Virus record (IMG/VR): IMGVR_UViG_3300025809_000064
Location: 1 to 33,373 of that record
Source: a virus
Reading direction: 5' to 3' (one strand)
DNA: 33,373 nucleotides
In this document: positions 7,259 through 15,285 of the stretch, piece after piece
How positions within the stretch are numbered: position 1 is the stretch's first letter
How the letters are laid out: each line of letters begins with the position of its first letter
Notes under the pieces: generated by a model
What the model saw: the letters and a program-made list of their open reading frames with translations, nothing else
What the model was told of the DNA's origin: nothing
Databases searched by the model: none
Translations under genes and position numbers: made by a program

Positions 7259-8566
7259 ATGGCAGATCGAGATTTAGTGGGTTTATTAACAGGCACTCCC
7301 ACGCAACCAATTCAACCTCTTACAAGAAATCAAAGACTTGCTCAAGAAGCCGGAGGTGGCGGCAGGGCAGTAGGTAAGCTGTTCGCTAAACTAACAGGAA
7401 GAGAAGTTCCAGACAACCCTATGGAACAACTAGAAAAATTACTTCCTAATATGAATCCTGAAAATCCTGACGATTTAACTCAGCTTGCTAAGTTACAAAT
7501 GTCTTCAGGAAACCCAGTAGGAGCCGCTGAGACAATTGCACGAAGAAATGCTATTTTAGAAAAACAAGAGCTTAAAGATGAAAAACAATCAGGGATAGAT
7601 GCGAAGAACACAAGCCGTGCGAAGTTTGCAGAATACTTGAATGAAACCTATCCTAATAAAGGTTATGGTGCATTAGCCTTACAGGGTTTAATTACTCCTG
7701 CAAACATGAAAAACTTTATTAAGGAAGCTAATGAAGCTAAAGACTATGCAGTGGTAGGCAATAGTGTGTACATACCTAGTACAGGAAAGTTTATAGAAGG
7801 GCCAACATCATCAAAAGCAGGTACACCGCAAAAAGAATATAATTCTGAAACAAATCAAAATGAACTTGTTTGGAGAGACGCACAAGACCCTAAAATCGTG
7901 TTGCAAAGATCGCCAGTTGCTAAAGCGGAAGATGGAGAAATGTCTGACGCTGACAAAAAAAGAACAGCGCGTAATCGTGACTTAATAACAAATGAAAGAG
8001 CAACAGAAAGAAAGGCAACCGATTTAGCTGACTCTTATGAAGGAATGTTAAATAAAGTAAATAGTGGTTTTTATAAAAGTATAGAAGAAGGTTTAAAAGA
8101 GATACTTGGTAAGCAGGATAAACTAAGTGATATGTATTTAGCCGCAGACAGACTTAGAGTTGGAAGAGGTGTTAAAAACTTACCTATTGGCCCTGCTTCT
8201 GATAAAGATGTTGCATTAGTGATGAAGGGTGAACTTCCTGCTAACGCTTCTCCCGAAGCAATTGTTAGGTATGCCAGAGGAATAGCTAAACTAGCTAGAA
8301 TAACTAAACAAGACGCTATGTTAGAGAATTCTTGGTATGATCTTTATGGAGACGCTAGAGGTTTTAGTTCATATTCAGAAAAAGAAAGGCTAGAAGAAAG
8401 TTTTGCAGGATTTCCTTCAGGAGCTATAGCGGAACTAGAATCAAATATGTCTGATGAAACTATAAAGGAATTTAATGCGGCTTTTAACGTAGATTATTTA
8501 GATATGCGTGAAAGGTTAAAAAGATCAAACAAAATTCTTGATGAACTTGACAGAGGTTTTAAATAA
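7259..8566 (+). CDS. Internal virion protein, T7 gp15-like position
   Basis: 435 residues, strongly helical and charged, with no membrane segment seen. Features are a Gly-rich stretch near residue 32, a KLLPNMNPENPDDLTQLAKL segment and long charged helices toward the end (MRERLKRSNKILDELDRGFK). It is the middle member of the three-gene core-protein set and its stop overlaps the next start (TAATGG). Role as an ejected channel component is inferred from synteny. Confidence 0.65.
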   Translation: MADRDLVGLLTGTPTQPIQPLTRNQRLAQEAGGGGRAVGKLFAKLTGREVPDNPMEQLEKLLPNMNPENPDDLTQLAKLQMSSGNPVGAAETIARRNAILEKQELKDEKQSGIDAKNTSRAKFAEYLNETYPNKGYGALALQGLITPANMKNFIKEANEAKDYAVVGNSVYIPSTGKFIEGPTSSKAGTPQKEYNSETNQNELVWRDAQDPKIVLQRSPVAKAEDGEMSDADKKRTARNRDLITNERATERKATDLADSYEGMLNKVNSGFYKSIEEGLKEILGKQDKLSDMYLAADRLRVGRGVKNLPIGPASDKDVALVMKGELPANASPEAIVRYARGIAKLARITKQDAMLENSWYDLYGDARGFSSYSEKERLEESFAGFPSGAIAELESNMSDETIKEFNAAFNVDYLDMRERLKRSNKILDELDRGFK

Positions 8567-10830
8567 TGGTTAATCGTTTTGATAAATATAAAACTCCTGT
8601 CGATCAAGACGTAAAACCTCTTGATGATAACAACCGATTTGCTAAGTATATAAAAGACGCAGACAAGACAGAACAAGAAGTTCAAATAGAAAGCGGAGAA
8701 TGGTTAGAAACTGATAACTTTTCTACTGCTATGGCTTTTATGCAAGGTGTTTCCCTTGGTTGGTATGATGAGTATAGAGTAGGTATAACTGCTCTTGCTG
8801 AAAGTGCTTTTGGTGACGAAACATATCAACAAGCATACGACAGAAACAGGGCTGAATATGATGAAGTAGCTGAAAATTTTAAAAAAAGACAACCTGTTGT
8901 TAGTGCAGGTGCTGAAATAGCAGGTGCTGTTGTTAGTCCAGTGGCTAAAATAAAAACTGCTTCAACTCTTGGATCGTTAGTGGCAAGAGGGGCGGCAGAA
9001 GGTGGTATCTATGGAGCAGGAAGCGCAGAAAGCGTTGAAAAAATACCTTCAAAATTTGTTGAGGGTGCAGGTTTTGGAGCAATAGGTGGGGGCATCATAG
9101 GATCAGGCGGTTGGCTGTTAAAACGTAAAGTGGCCTCTCCTTTAGAAACAGACGGTGTTTTTACTCCAATCACGTTAGCCGCTCAAAAAGATAAGCCTTC
9201 TGAAGCATTGTTGCAGTCTTTTTACAGAGATGTTGTTGGCCCTAGTTTTGGTGGTAAAGGAGTTATACGAGGACAAGAGGAAGTTATAGTTGCTCCTTTA
9301 GCTTTAAAACAAGCCGAAAGAAAGAAAGAACTTAAAAACTTTATTAGGGCTTCTAAAGCTGAAGGCGCTGAAGCGTCTGCTCAGTTAAATAGAGCAGTGG
9401 CTGATATTAAAGAAACAGGTAAGATAAAAATAGCAGATGTAAAAACACAAGAAGAAATATCTAAAGAAGTTATTGGTGGCAGGTATGATAAATTCTTAGG
9501 TAAAGAAGGAGAGATTATTTCTCGTAAAACAGAGCAGTTAAAAAGAAACGTAGAAAATAACAATGATATGTTACGTTTAGCGGCTTTTGAAAGCTCACTG
9601 CCTGTTGGGATTAAGAAGTTAGACGTTTCAAACGTGTTAGAGTCTCCTACTCCTAACGTAGCTATGCATCGCCTTGAAAAACTCTGGCAAAAAGAAGGCT
9701 TCAGGTCTATTAAAGATATTTCTTTTAGGATAAAACCACAAGAGTTACTTACTCAAATAGAAAAAAAAGTAGCAGAGGACACTACGTTGTCTTTATTAGC
9801 AGGAAAGTCTAGTGTTCGCTCTTTGCTTGAAGACGGTTTATCAACTTTATCTGCAAAAAGAAATCCTAAGACAGGTAGAGTTAAAGGAGAAGATTTATCA
9901 GCAATTAGGAACTCTTTTGGTATGGCGGCTTCTAAAATGTCTGACGAAGGTGGACAAGCTGTTTTAATAAAAGGTCTCTATAGAGAAATACAAAATGTTA
10001 TAGATGAGAACATGAAAAAACAATTAAGCGGTAAGAGGTTGGCTTCTTTTGAAGCTGATTTATCTGGTTGGGCATCACAATCTGTTCTTAGAAATGCAGT
10101 AACTAAAGCTTCTACAAAAGCAGGGAGACAAGGTAGGTTTACTCCTGATGAGTGGATAACATCAATTAAAAGCAACTCTCCAAGACAAGCCAGAAGAGGA
10201 GAAGGGCCGCTAAGAGCAGAAGCGGAGCAGATAGCCGCCTTAACTGCAAAGCAAGAAGAAGCTGTTGTAACTAGTGCTAATGCTCTTTCTAAAAAGTTAG
10301 CAGTTAGAAGAACAAACGAAATAAAAAGAGTTAGAAACAAAGCAATCTCTGAGAAATCTGCTATATTAAAACAAACAGCTAGTCTTGAAAGAAATTTACG
10401 TAATAATCCAGAATTTGCTGAAAGAATAGCAAGAAACTTTAAGAGAGAAGACGAACTAACTGATGTTATTGAGTCTAGTAAGAAAGAGTTAGACGACATA
10501 TCTCGTTTAAGAACACCAGAAACTCCTACGTGGTTTCATCAAATGGCGGCTTCAGGTATTATAGGGACTTCTACAGGGGCTACTGGTTTAGCTACAGGAG
10601 GAGGGATGGCAGGAGCAGGAGCAGGTATGAGCGGTATTATAGGGACTGTAGCAACTGCTAAAGGTTTGGCTAGTCCCTCTGCCCAAAAGTTTTTAGCAGG
10701 TCAGACAGGACTTCAACAATCGGCTCAGAGAGGGTTAAAACAACAAATACCTATGACAGGTATGCAAGCTGTTGATGTCATTAAATCTTTTCCTAGAGCA
10801 GGTGTTGGAATGCTTAGCAGAGAAGAATAA
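8566..10830 (+). CDS. Large internal virion protein, T7 gp16-like position
   Basis: 754 residues and the largest gene in the window. The first 190 residues include Gly/Ala-rich stretches (SAGAEIAGAVVSPVAKI, GAGFGAIGGGIIGSGGWLL), the middle is long charged helix, and residues about 655-710 are a Gly/Ala/Met-rich hydrophobic stretch (MAASGIIGTSTGATGLATGG and following) that could insert in a membrane. In T7-like phages the last ejected core protein is the largest and carries membrane-active segments, sometimes with a lytic transglycosylase; no such catalytic motif is recognised here. A terminator follows directly. Confidence 0.65.
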   Translation: MVNRFDKYKTPVDQDVKPLDDNNRFAKYIKDADKTEQEVQIESGEWLETDNFSTAMAFMQGVSLGWYDEYRVGITALAESAFGDETYQQAYDRNRAEYDEVAENFKKRQPVVSAGAEIAGAVVSPVAKIKTASTLGSLVARGAAEGGIYGAGSAESVEKIPSKFVEGAGFGAIGGGIIGSGGWLLKRKVASPLETDGVFTPITLAAQKDKPSEALLQSFYRDVVGPSFGGKGVIRGQEEVIVAPLALKQAERKKELKNFIRASKAEGAEASAQLNRAVADIKETGKIKIADVKTQEEISKEVIGGRYDKFLGKEGEIISRKTEQLKRNVENNNDMLRLAAFESSLPVGIKKLDVSNVLESPTPNVAMHRLEKLWQKEGFRSIKDISFRIKPQELLTQIEKKVAEDTTLSLLAGKSSVRSLLEDGLSTLSAKRNPKTGRVKGEDLSAIRNSFGMAASKMSDEGGQAVLIKGLYREIQNVIDENMKKQLSGKRLASFEADLSGWASQSVLRNAVTKASTKAGRQGRFTPDEWITSIKSNSPRQARRGEGPLRAEAEQIAALTAKQEEAVVTSANALSKKLAVRRTNEIKRVRNKAISEKSAILKQTASLERNLRNNPEFAERIARNFKREDELTDVIESSKKELDDISRLRTPETPTWFHQMAASGIIGTSTGATGLATGGGMAGAGAGMSGIIGTVATAKGLASPSAQKFLAGQTGLQQSAQRGLKQQIPMTGMQAVDVIKSFPRAGVGMLSREE

Positions 10831-10868
10831 AAAAAAGCCCTCTAGGGAAACCTAAAGGGCTTTAGTTT
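10831..10868. terminator. Bidirectional rho-independent terminator
   Basis: Stem AAAGCCCT (10834-10841) pairs with AGGGCTTT (10856-10863). An inner stem TAGG/CCTA closes a GAAA tetraloop, with one C/A mismatch between the two stems. A-rich bases precede and T-rich bases follow, so it can work on both strands. It lies where the rightward structural block and the leftward replication block meet. Confidence 0.9.
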
Positions 10869-10885
10869 TATAACAAGTTACAACT

Positions 10886-12760
10886 CTATACTATTTCACA
10901 TGCTCCACCTACACACGCTAACTCTTGAGAACCTGTAGTATTATCCTCTTGTTCAAAATGTTCAAGGTCATTCCAATCAACACCCACAGGCATCTGCTGT
11001 ACTAACTCCTGATACTTATCCTCGCTGATGTCTTCATAAGGAGCTTGCTGATACACATGATCACTTACTGGCAACAAACTAATCCCACTGCACAAGTCAA
11101 AGTTATTCCAAATCCACTGTGCTACTTCCAAGAACTCATCGTCTGTATAATAAACAGTGATGCTTGGCTTATGTTCACACCAGTGGTTCTGATAAGCCTT
11201 CCATAACTTAAGCTGTTCCATTGCACCCACCTGTTTGACTGTAACACTAGTCTCTGGTGACTTGACAGGGAAACTATAGACTAAGGATGCAGGGGACATG
11301 ATGTCTTGCTCTACAGGGAATCCTCCTGCTGACATGAACTGTGCAAGCGGGTCTTTCGCGTCTGAACGAACTCTTCTAATGTAATGCTTAGAAAACCTAG
11401 GATGAATGCCACTAGCGCTATCGACCAACTGAGACACAGTACCACTAGGCTTAACGCACGTAATAGCCACTGACTGATTGATTCCCAACTTTTTTGCCCA
11501 AGCTTTATTAGTTTTGATTGCCACATCTTTTAAATCCTCCAACCACTTTGCTGACGTTATGTCATTGCTTAAGACCTTGTGATCCATAATGCCTGTCAAG
11601 CTTAAGCCAAGTAACGCCTCTTCCTCTGTGTTTCTCTGCCACAACTTACGTAGATACCTGAAGTCAGTCAGAGTAGCCTGTAGTGTGCCTATAATAGCCG
11701 CTAGTTCTACTTTTTCCTTAAGGGTAGCTTTGGTATCATTAGCACGTACAACCACCTCAGACAGGTTACAGAACTGATTACTGCGTAGGATAATCTCAGA
11801 GCAAGGGTTAGTACCAAAGTCCTGCTCAGGGTCTCTACGTCCGTTCCTAGCGGCTATCTTTTGTGCCGCAACTCTACTAAAGATACCACGCTCACCTGCT
11901 TTAGACTCGTACATGTTCTGCATCTCAGACAGAAAGGACTCAAAGTCAGGCTTCTCTGTGTACGCTACGCTGTTGTTAGCGAGTCTACGGTGTCCTTCAC
12001 TGCGCCACCAATCACCCATCTTAGCCTTAGCCATACGTGGGTCGGATAGGTTAGACAGGCTAATCAAAGCAGACCTACGTACACCACCCACCACTACAAT
12101 GTCAGCTATCTTACAGCAGATGTCGTGACACTCAATGGATGTCAGCTTACGTCCTGTGGCCTTGGTAAACACCTCTATACAGAAGTTAAACAAATCTACC
12201 AAAGGCTCAGGGCCGCTTGCTCTACCACCGAATGTCTTAAGTCTTGCTCCGGCAGGTCTCACTTTGCTCACATCCCATTGAGGTACTTTACCTGCGTACA
12301 ACATAGCTATCAACTCACGGAATGCGGAAGCCCAACCGATCTTACTATCGGAGACAACAATCATACTGTCAGTTTTATGGAAGGACTCAGCAACCATCGG
12401 TAGCTTGTTGATAAAGTTACGCTCAACACTGAAGCCTACACCTGTACCACACATAAGGACATACATCAACTCATCAAAGCTACGAGGTGAGTCTATGTGC
12501 AAATAACTGCAGTTAAACCCTGCTACATTGTCTTTGTCTAATGCTTCCCCTGCTGTCATCATACATCGCATTGACGGCATTACTTTTAAGCTGTGTATTC
12601 CGTTGTACAGTCGTTTGGCTGTCTTCTTGTCAAGCTGTCCACGGTTGACCCAGAAGTCCACATAACGCTGTACTGTCTCCTCCCAAGTCTCTCTACGTTT
12701 CTCTTCAGGCATCCAACGTGCGTAGCGAGACTTATGTATAAACTGCTGATATTGATCCAT
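10886..12760 (-). CDS. nrdJ: Class II (B12-dependent) ribonucleotide reductase, monomeric RTPR type
   Basis: Reduces ribonucleotides to deoxyribonucleotides using adenosylcobalamin. The start chosen is the ATG overlapping the previous stop (TAATG) with AGGAGA 7 bases upstream, giving 624 residues. All five catalytic cysteines of the Lactobacillus-type monomeric enzyme can be aligned: Cys84 (GFNCSYL), the radical Cys320 in NPCSE with Asn318 and Glu322, Cys331 (FCNLSEV), and the C-terminal pair Cys616/Cys621 (CVGGAC). The spacings 320-331 and 616-621 equal those of the L. leichmannii enzyme (408-419, 731-736). It is shorter than that enzyme (739 residues). It ends the replication block before the terminator. 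The phage would depend on cobalamin in the host. Confidence 0.93.
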   Translation of the reverse strand: MDQYQQFIHKSRYARWMPEEKRRETWEETVQRYVDFWVNRGQLDKKTAKRLYNGIHSLKVMPSMRCMMTAGEALDKDNVAGFNCSYLHIDSPRSFDELMYVLMCGTGVGFSVERNFINKLPMVAESFHKTDSMIVVSDSKIGWASAFRELIAMLYAGKVPQWDVSKVRPAGARLKTFGGRASGPEPLVDLFNFCIEVFTKATGRKLTSIECHDICCKIADIVVVGGVRRSALISLSNLSDPRMAKAKMGDWWRSEGHRRLANNSVAYTEKPDFESFLSEMQNMYESKAGERGIFSRVAAQKIAARNGRRDPEQDFGTNPCSEIILRSNQFCNLSEVVVRANDTKATLKEKVELAAIIGTLQATLTDFRYLRKLWQRNTEEEALLGLSLTGIMDHKVLSNDITSAKWLEDLKDVAIKTNKAWAKKLGINQSVAITCVKPSGTVSQLVDSASGIHPRFSKHYIRRVRSDAKDPLAQFMSAGGFPVEQDIMSPASLVYSFPVKSPETSVTVKQVGAMEQLKLWKAYQNHWCEHKPSITVYYTDDEFLEVAQWIWNNFDLCSGISLLPVSDHVYQQAPYEDISEDKYQELVQQMPVGVDWNDLEHFEQEDNTTGSQELACVGGACEIV

Positions 12761-13068
12761 TAACTGTTCTCCTTTTTCCAAGTAACATAATTATAAATAG
12801 CTTCTCGCAAGGTTTTGCCATAGATTTCTATTTCTTTTTTAAACCATAAAAACTCAAACAAAATCCAATAATCGTTCCACCAAAGTTTAGGTTCGTTAGG
12901 TGGTACGCTCTTCTCTCTATAATAACAGAAGCCCAGTAAAGCCCTTGTCTTCGCACACATATCATTAGGGTTCTCATCCCCTACAGAAATAAGTCGTAGA
13001 TATGTTTCTCTCATCTTATCGTCACGTTTCCAATTTCCTCCATTAAAAAGACTAAAAGATATAAACAT
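12760..13068 (-). CDS. Hypothetical protein between DUF3310-type gene and RNR
   Basis: 102 residues, Trp/Tyr/Phe-rich with charged helices (LWWNDYWILFEFLWFKKEIE). No motif recognised. Both ends overlap neighbours as TAATG, preceded by nearly the same junction (AAGGAGAA, pyrimidine, AGTTAATG), so it is part of a coupled operon with RNR. A function in nucleotide metabolism is possible from position only. Confidence 0.62.
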   Translation of the reverse strand: MFISFSLFNGGNWKRDDKMRETYLRLISVGDENPNDMCAKTRALLGFCYYREKSVPPNEPKLWWNDYWILFEFLWFKKEIEIYGKTLREAIYNYVTWKKENS

Positions 13069-13418
13069 TAACTATTCTCCTTGGAAACTATAATGGTTAG
13101 TTTGTTTAAGTACCACTTAGCTTTATTTAAGTCCTCTACCTGTCTTCCTTTGTAATCATAACGCCAAAGGTACTTCATACAGTTGCCCTTGAGATACCCT
13201 TTGAATGCAACACTGGACATAGACTCTTCTATAGCTTCAATACACTCAATGTTTCCTGTGTTATAATGCTTAGGTTTGTTAACTACATCCTCACGTTCAC
13301 TGTTCGCTATGTCGTGGTAGGCTTTCATAGCCGTGTCAATCTTAGGTGCTTTTTCAATAGCAGGGTATTCCTTTCGTAACCTATCCCACTCAGCAGGAGT
13401 TGCATCATTAAGTCTCAT
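13068..13418 (-). CDS. DUF3310-family protein
   Basis: 116 residues. The C-terminal 70 match the DUF3310 pattern common in phages: NKPKHYNTGNIECIEAIE, then FKGYLKGNCMKYLWRYDYKG and DLNKAKWYLNKL. Members are sometimes labelled nucleotide-kinase-like, but no activity is established. The about 50 N-terminal residues are extra and charged. It is translationally coupled on both sides within the replication operon. Confidence 0.85.
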   Translation of the reverse strand: MRLNDATPAEWDRLRKEYPAIEKAPKIDTAMKAYHDIANSEREDVVNKPKHYNTGNIECIEAIEESMSSVAFKGYLKGNCMKYLWRYDYKGRQVEDLNKAKWYLNKLTIIVSKENS

Positions 13419-13575
13419 CTTCAGTATCCTCTGTGAATTTATCTCTATTAATAATTAAACGATCTTCAAAAGCTTCCAAAACATCTTCGGGGGTTATGTC
13501 CAACACTTCACACAACAGAACAACATCATACTCCCTTATTACTTCTTCCTTTAATTCCTCAAGTGTTAGTGACAT
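13408..13575 (-). CDS. Small acidic conserved-looking phage protein
   Basis: 55 residues: MSLTLEELKEEVIREYDVV, then LLCEVLDITPEDVLEAFEDR. The ATG lies inside the 3' end of the endonuclease I gene and the stop overlaps the DUF3310 start, so it fills an otherwise empty 140-base gap in the operon. The pattern LTLEEL-EYD-LCE(V/L)L-ITPEDVLEAFEDR is one I have seen in many marine phages, without assigned function. It looks like a small helical adaptor. Confidence 0.72.
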   Translation of the reverse strand: MSLTLEELKEEVIREYDVVLLCEVLDITPEDVLEAFEDRLIINRDKFTEDTEDET

Positions 13576-13939
13576 TTTTATTCCTCACATACTTCAGTAA
13601 CTCTTTAGTTGTCTTTACAGTGAAGTGTGCTAAACCTTCCTTGTCACACCACTGCCCCATTGTCATTTTACTACCTTTCCTTACTTTTTTGTTAGGGTCT
13701 GACAACACAAATACTAACTCCCAATCTCCGATAGAATCTCTTATGGATGTGTACTTCTGTGTGTCCCCTACTCTAAAGTAACCCTTGGCCTCAATCAGTA
13801 TCTTCTTGTCTTCATGTACAAAGTCTGGAAGATAGTTCTTACGTATAATGTAAGGTAACTTGTAAGGCTCATACTTAAACTCTTTATTAAGTTGATCATA
13901 AAGAGCGGACTCAAGTCCCGATCTAAAAACCTTCTTCAT
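13559..13939 (-). CDS. Endonuclease I, Holliday-junction resolvase (T7 gp3-like)
   Basis: 126 residues. The active site of the T7 endonuclease I fold is visible: Glu10 (FRSGLES), Asp39 (NYLPDF) and Glu50-x-Lys52 (ILIEAKG), followed by KYTSIRDSIGDWELVFVLSD. It cuts branched DNA and resolves replication and recombination intermediates before packaging. The start overlaps the end of the upstream nuclease gene by 17 bases and its end overlaps the small acidic gene. Confidence 0.92.
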   Translation of the reverse strand: MKKVFRSGLESALYDQLNKEFKYEPYKLPYIIRKNYLPDFVHEDKKILIEAKGYFRVGDTQKYTSIRDSIGDWELVFVLSDPNKKVRKGSKMTMGQWCDKEGLAHFTVKTTKELLKYVRNKNVTNT

Positions 13940-14807
13940 CTAGTATGATCTCCTGTACGTTAGGTTCCTTAACCACCTTACAGAGAAACTTAGGAGCGTA
14001 GGAATAATTGAATACTCTTAAGTCTGGGTAGCAATGTTTTTTGAATTGACAGTAGGAGCAACCAACGGAGAGTTTTAAGTTTCCTGACTTGCCATCGGGC
14101 AAAGGTTCGTAACAAAGTAACTCTGGTTCTGAAGACTTTACTAGCTTTTTTACATGACGTACTCTCTCTGCTATATCCTGAGACAGCGCATCGTAAACTC
14201 TAGCATCCTTATCATCCAAGTCGTACTTGAGGTAGGTCAGGTGTCCGTTGGCTTTGTCCATAGCTAACCATCCAAACTTCCTGTCTCCTTCTGAGTGAGC
14301 GTAGGCTTTGATCTGATCAATATAACCAAAGGGATCGTCAAAGGCAAGCGATCCATCCTTGAACTTCTTAAACCCATAACTGCTTGCTGACTTGACATCA
14401 GTAACAACACCGTCAATCTTGCAGTCCATGTGACCCACAATTCCTTCAACTTTACATACCTTCTGTTCGTCAGTTACACTATGTCCTGCCATGCGAGTAA
14501 GGAACAACAACATCTCCTCAATCAAGTGACCGTACATAAACTTTACATACGTGTGTGGTAAGATGTCCTCACCCTCAGTACCATTGACATGATTCCATAG
14601 GTACTTATCGGTGCGCCCAATGTTAGACAGACGTAACTTACGATTATCCTTACGCTTCTCCCTGCCAAACTCTGTACGCATAAGAGCCTTAACACCCTCA
14701 CCAAACTTGTCTATCTCTGCCTCAACGTCTACGGATGGATCAGCGTCCTTACTGACCATTAGATCGTAGATGTCTTGCACTAAGTTATCCGTTGTTTTAG
14801 TGTTCAT
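13923..14807 (-). CDS. PD-(D/E)XK superfamily exonuclease, Cas4/RecB-like
   Basis: 294 residues. The nuclease core is at GIVGHMDCKIDGVVTDVKSA: Asp128 and Asp137-x-Lys139. A cysteine cluster near residues 250-260 (VGCSYCQFKKHCYPD) resembles the C-terminal cluster of Cas4/AddB-like nucleases, which bind an iron-sulfur cluster, although the fourth ligand is uncertain (a Cys near 120 is a candidate). In T7-like phages this position is held by a 5'-3' exonuclease that removes primers and degrades host DNA; this enzyme may fill that job with a different fold. It lies between the GIY-YIG gene and endonuclease I, overlapping both. Confidence 0.85.
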   Translation of the reverse strand: MNTKTTDNLVQDIYDLMVSKDADPSVDVEAEIDKFGEGVKALMRTEFGREKRKDNRKLRLSNIGRTDKYLWNHVNGTEGEDILPHTYVKFMYGHLIEEMLLFLTRMAGHSVTDEQKVCKVEGIVGHMDCKIDGVVTDVKSASSYGFKKFKDGSLAFDDPFGYIDQIKAYAHSEGDRKFGWLAMDKANGHLTYLKYDLDDKDARVYDALSQDIAERVRHVKKLVKSSEPELLCYEPLPDGKSGNLKLSVGCSYCQFKKHCYPDLRVFNYSYAPKFLCKVVKEPNVQEIILDEEGF

Positions 14808-15285
14808 GGATCACTTCCAGTATTAGTTCATTAGCTACAGCGTGGGGTAACTTAAACCACTCATTAATGTTGTCACACTCTTTGGCTAACCTTACGTGTG
14901 CCGCAGATTCCGCAACTCTCCTATCGTTTACTTCATAGGAGTACAGTAAAGCGTAGTCCCTAAAAGGTGAGGACGTTTGATAATTCTTTAGCCTGTCATT
15001 GGAATCTACAGCCATCCCAACCTTCACCCACTCAGGCCAAGCTTTGTTATATATAACGTAAACTTCTCCCTGTGGGTTCGCCTCATAGTTTTCCAAGGAA
15101 CTAAAGGCCGCTTCCTCAAACCCTTTGTATCTCCCTGCTTTGTACAAAGGGTGGGTCTTCTTTATTTCCTTACCGTTAACCCACATACGTTTTGCATCGC
15201 GAGCCTTAACAGCGTCTGGATTATCTTTGTAATACCAAGGCTTATTAGTTTTAGGATTAATGCGTGTCTGCCCAACTATTTCCAA
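14797..15285 (-). CDS. GIY-YIG (T5orf172-type) nuclease-like protein, TTG start
   Basis: The start chosen is TTG at 15285, inside the 3' end of the polymerase gene, because AGGGGAG lies 7 bases upstream and residues before it read as an out-of-frame copy of polymerase sequence; this gives 162 residues. The GIY-YIG-like domain begins at GEVYVIYN (about 73-80), then EWVKVGMA (85-92), DRLKNYQT (R98), VAESAAHVRL (Glu126) and NEWFKL (141-146), as in the T5orf172 family. Such domains cut DNA, but in many phage members the substrate is unknown. The first 70 residues (INPKTNKPWYY, MWVNGKE) could bind DNA. It could be a domesticated homing-type enzyme. Confidence 0.8.
   Translation of the reverse strand: MEIVGQTRINPKTNKPWYYKDNPDAVKARDAKRMWVNGKEIKKTHPLYKAGRYKGFEEAAFSSLENYEANPQGEVYVIYNKAWPEWVKVGMAVDSNDRLKNYQTSSPFRDYALLYSYEVNDRRVAESAAHVRLAKECDNINEWFKLPHAVANELILEVIHEH

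Noticed and set aside
9978-10499. 173-codon minus-strand frame opposite the large internal virion protein
   Set aside because: Ser/Leu/Ala-rich mirror of a charged helical gene, no ribosome site or operon context; typical antisense shadow.
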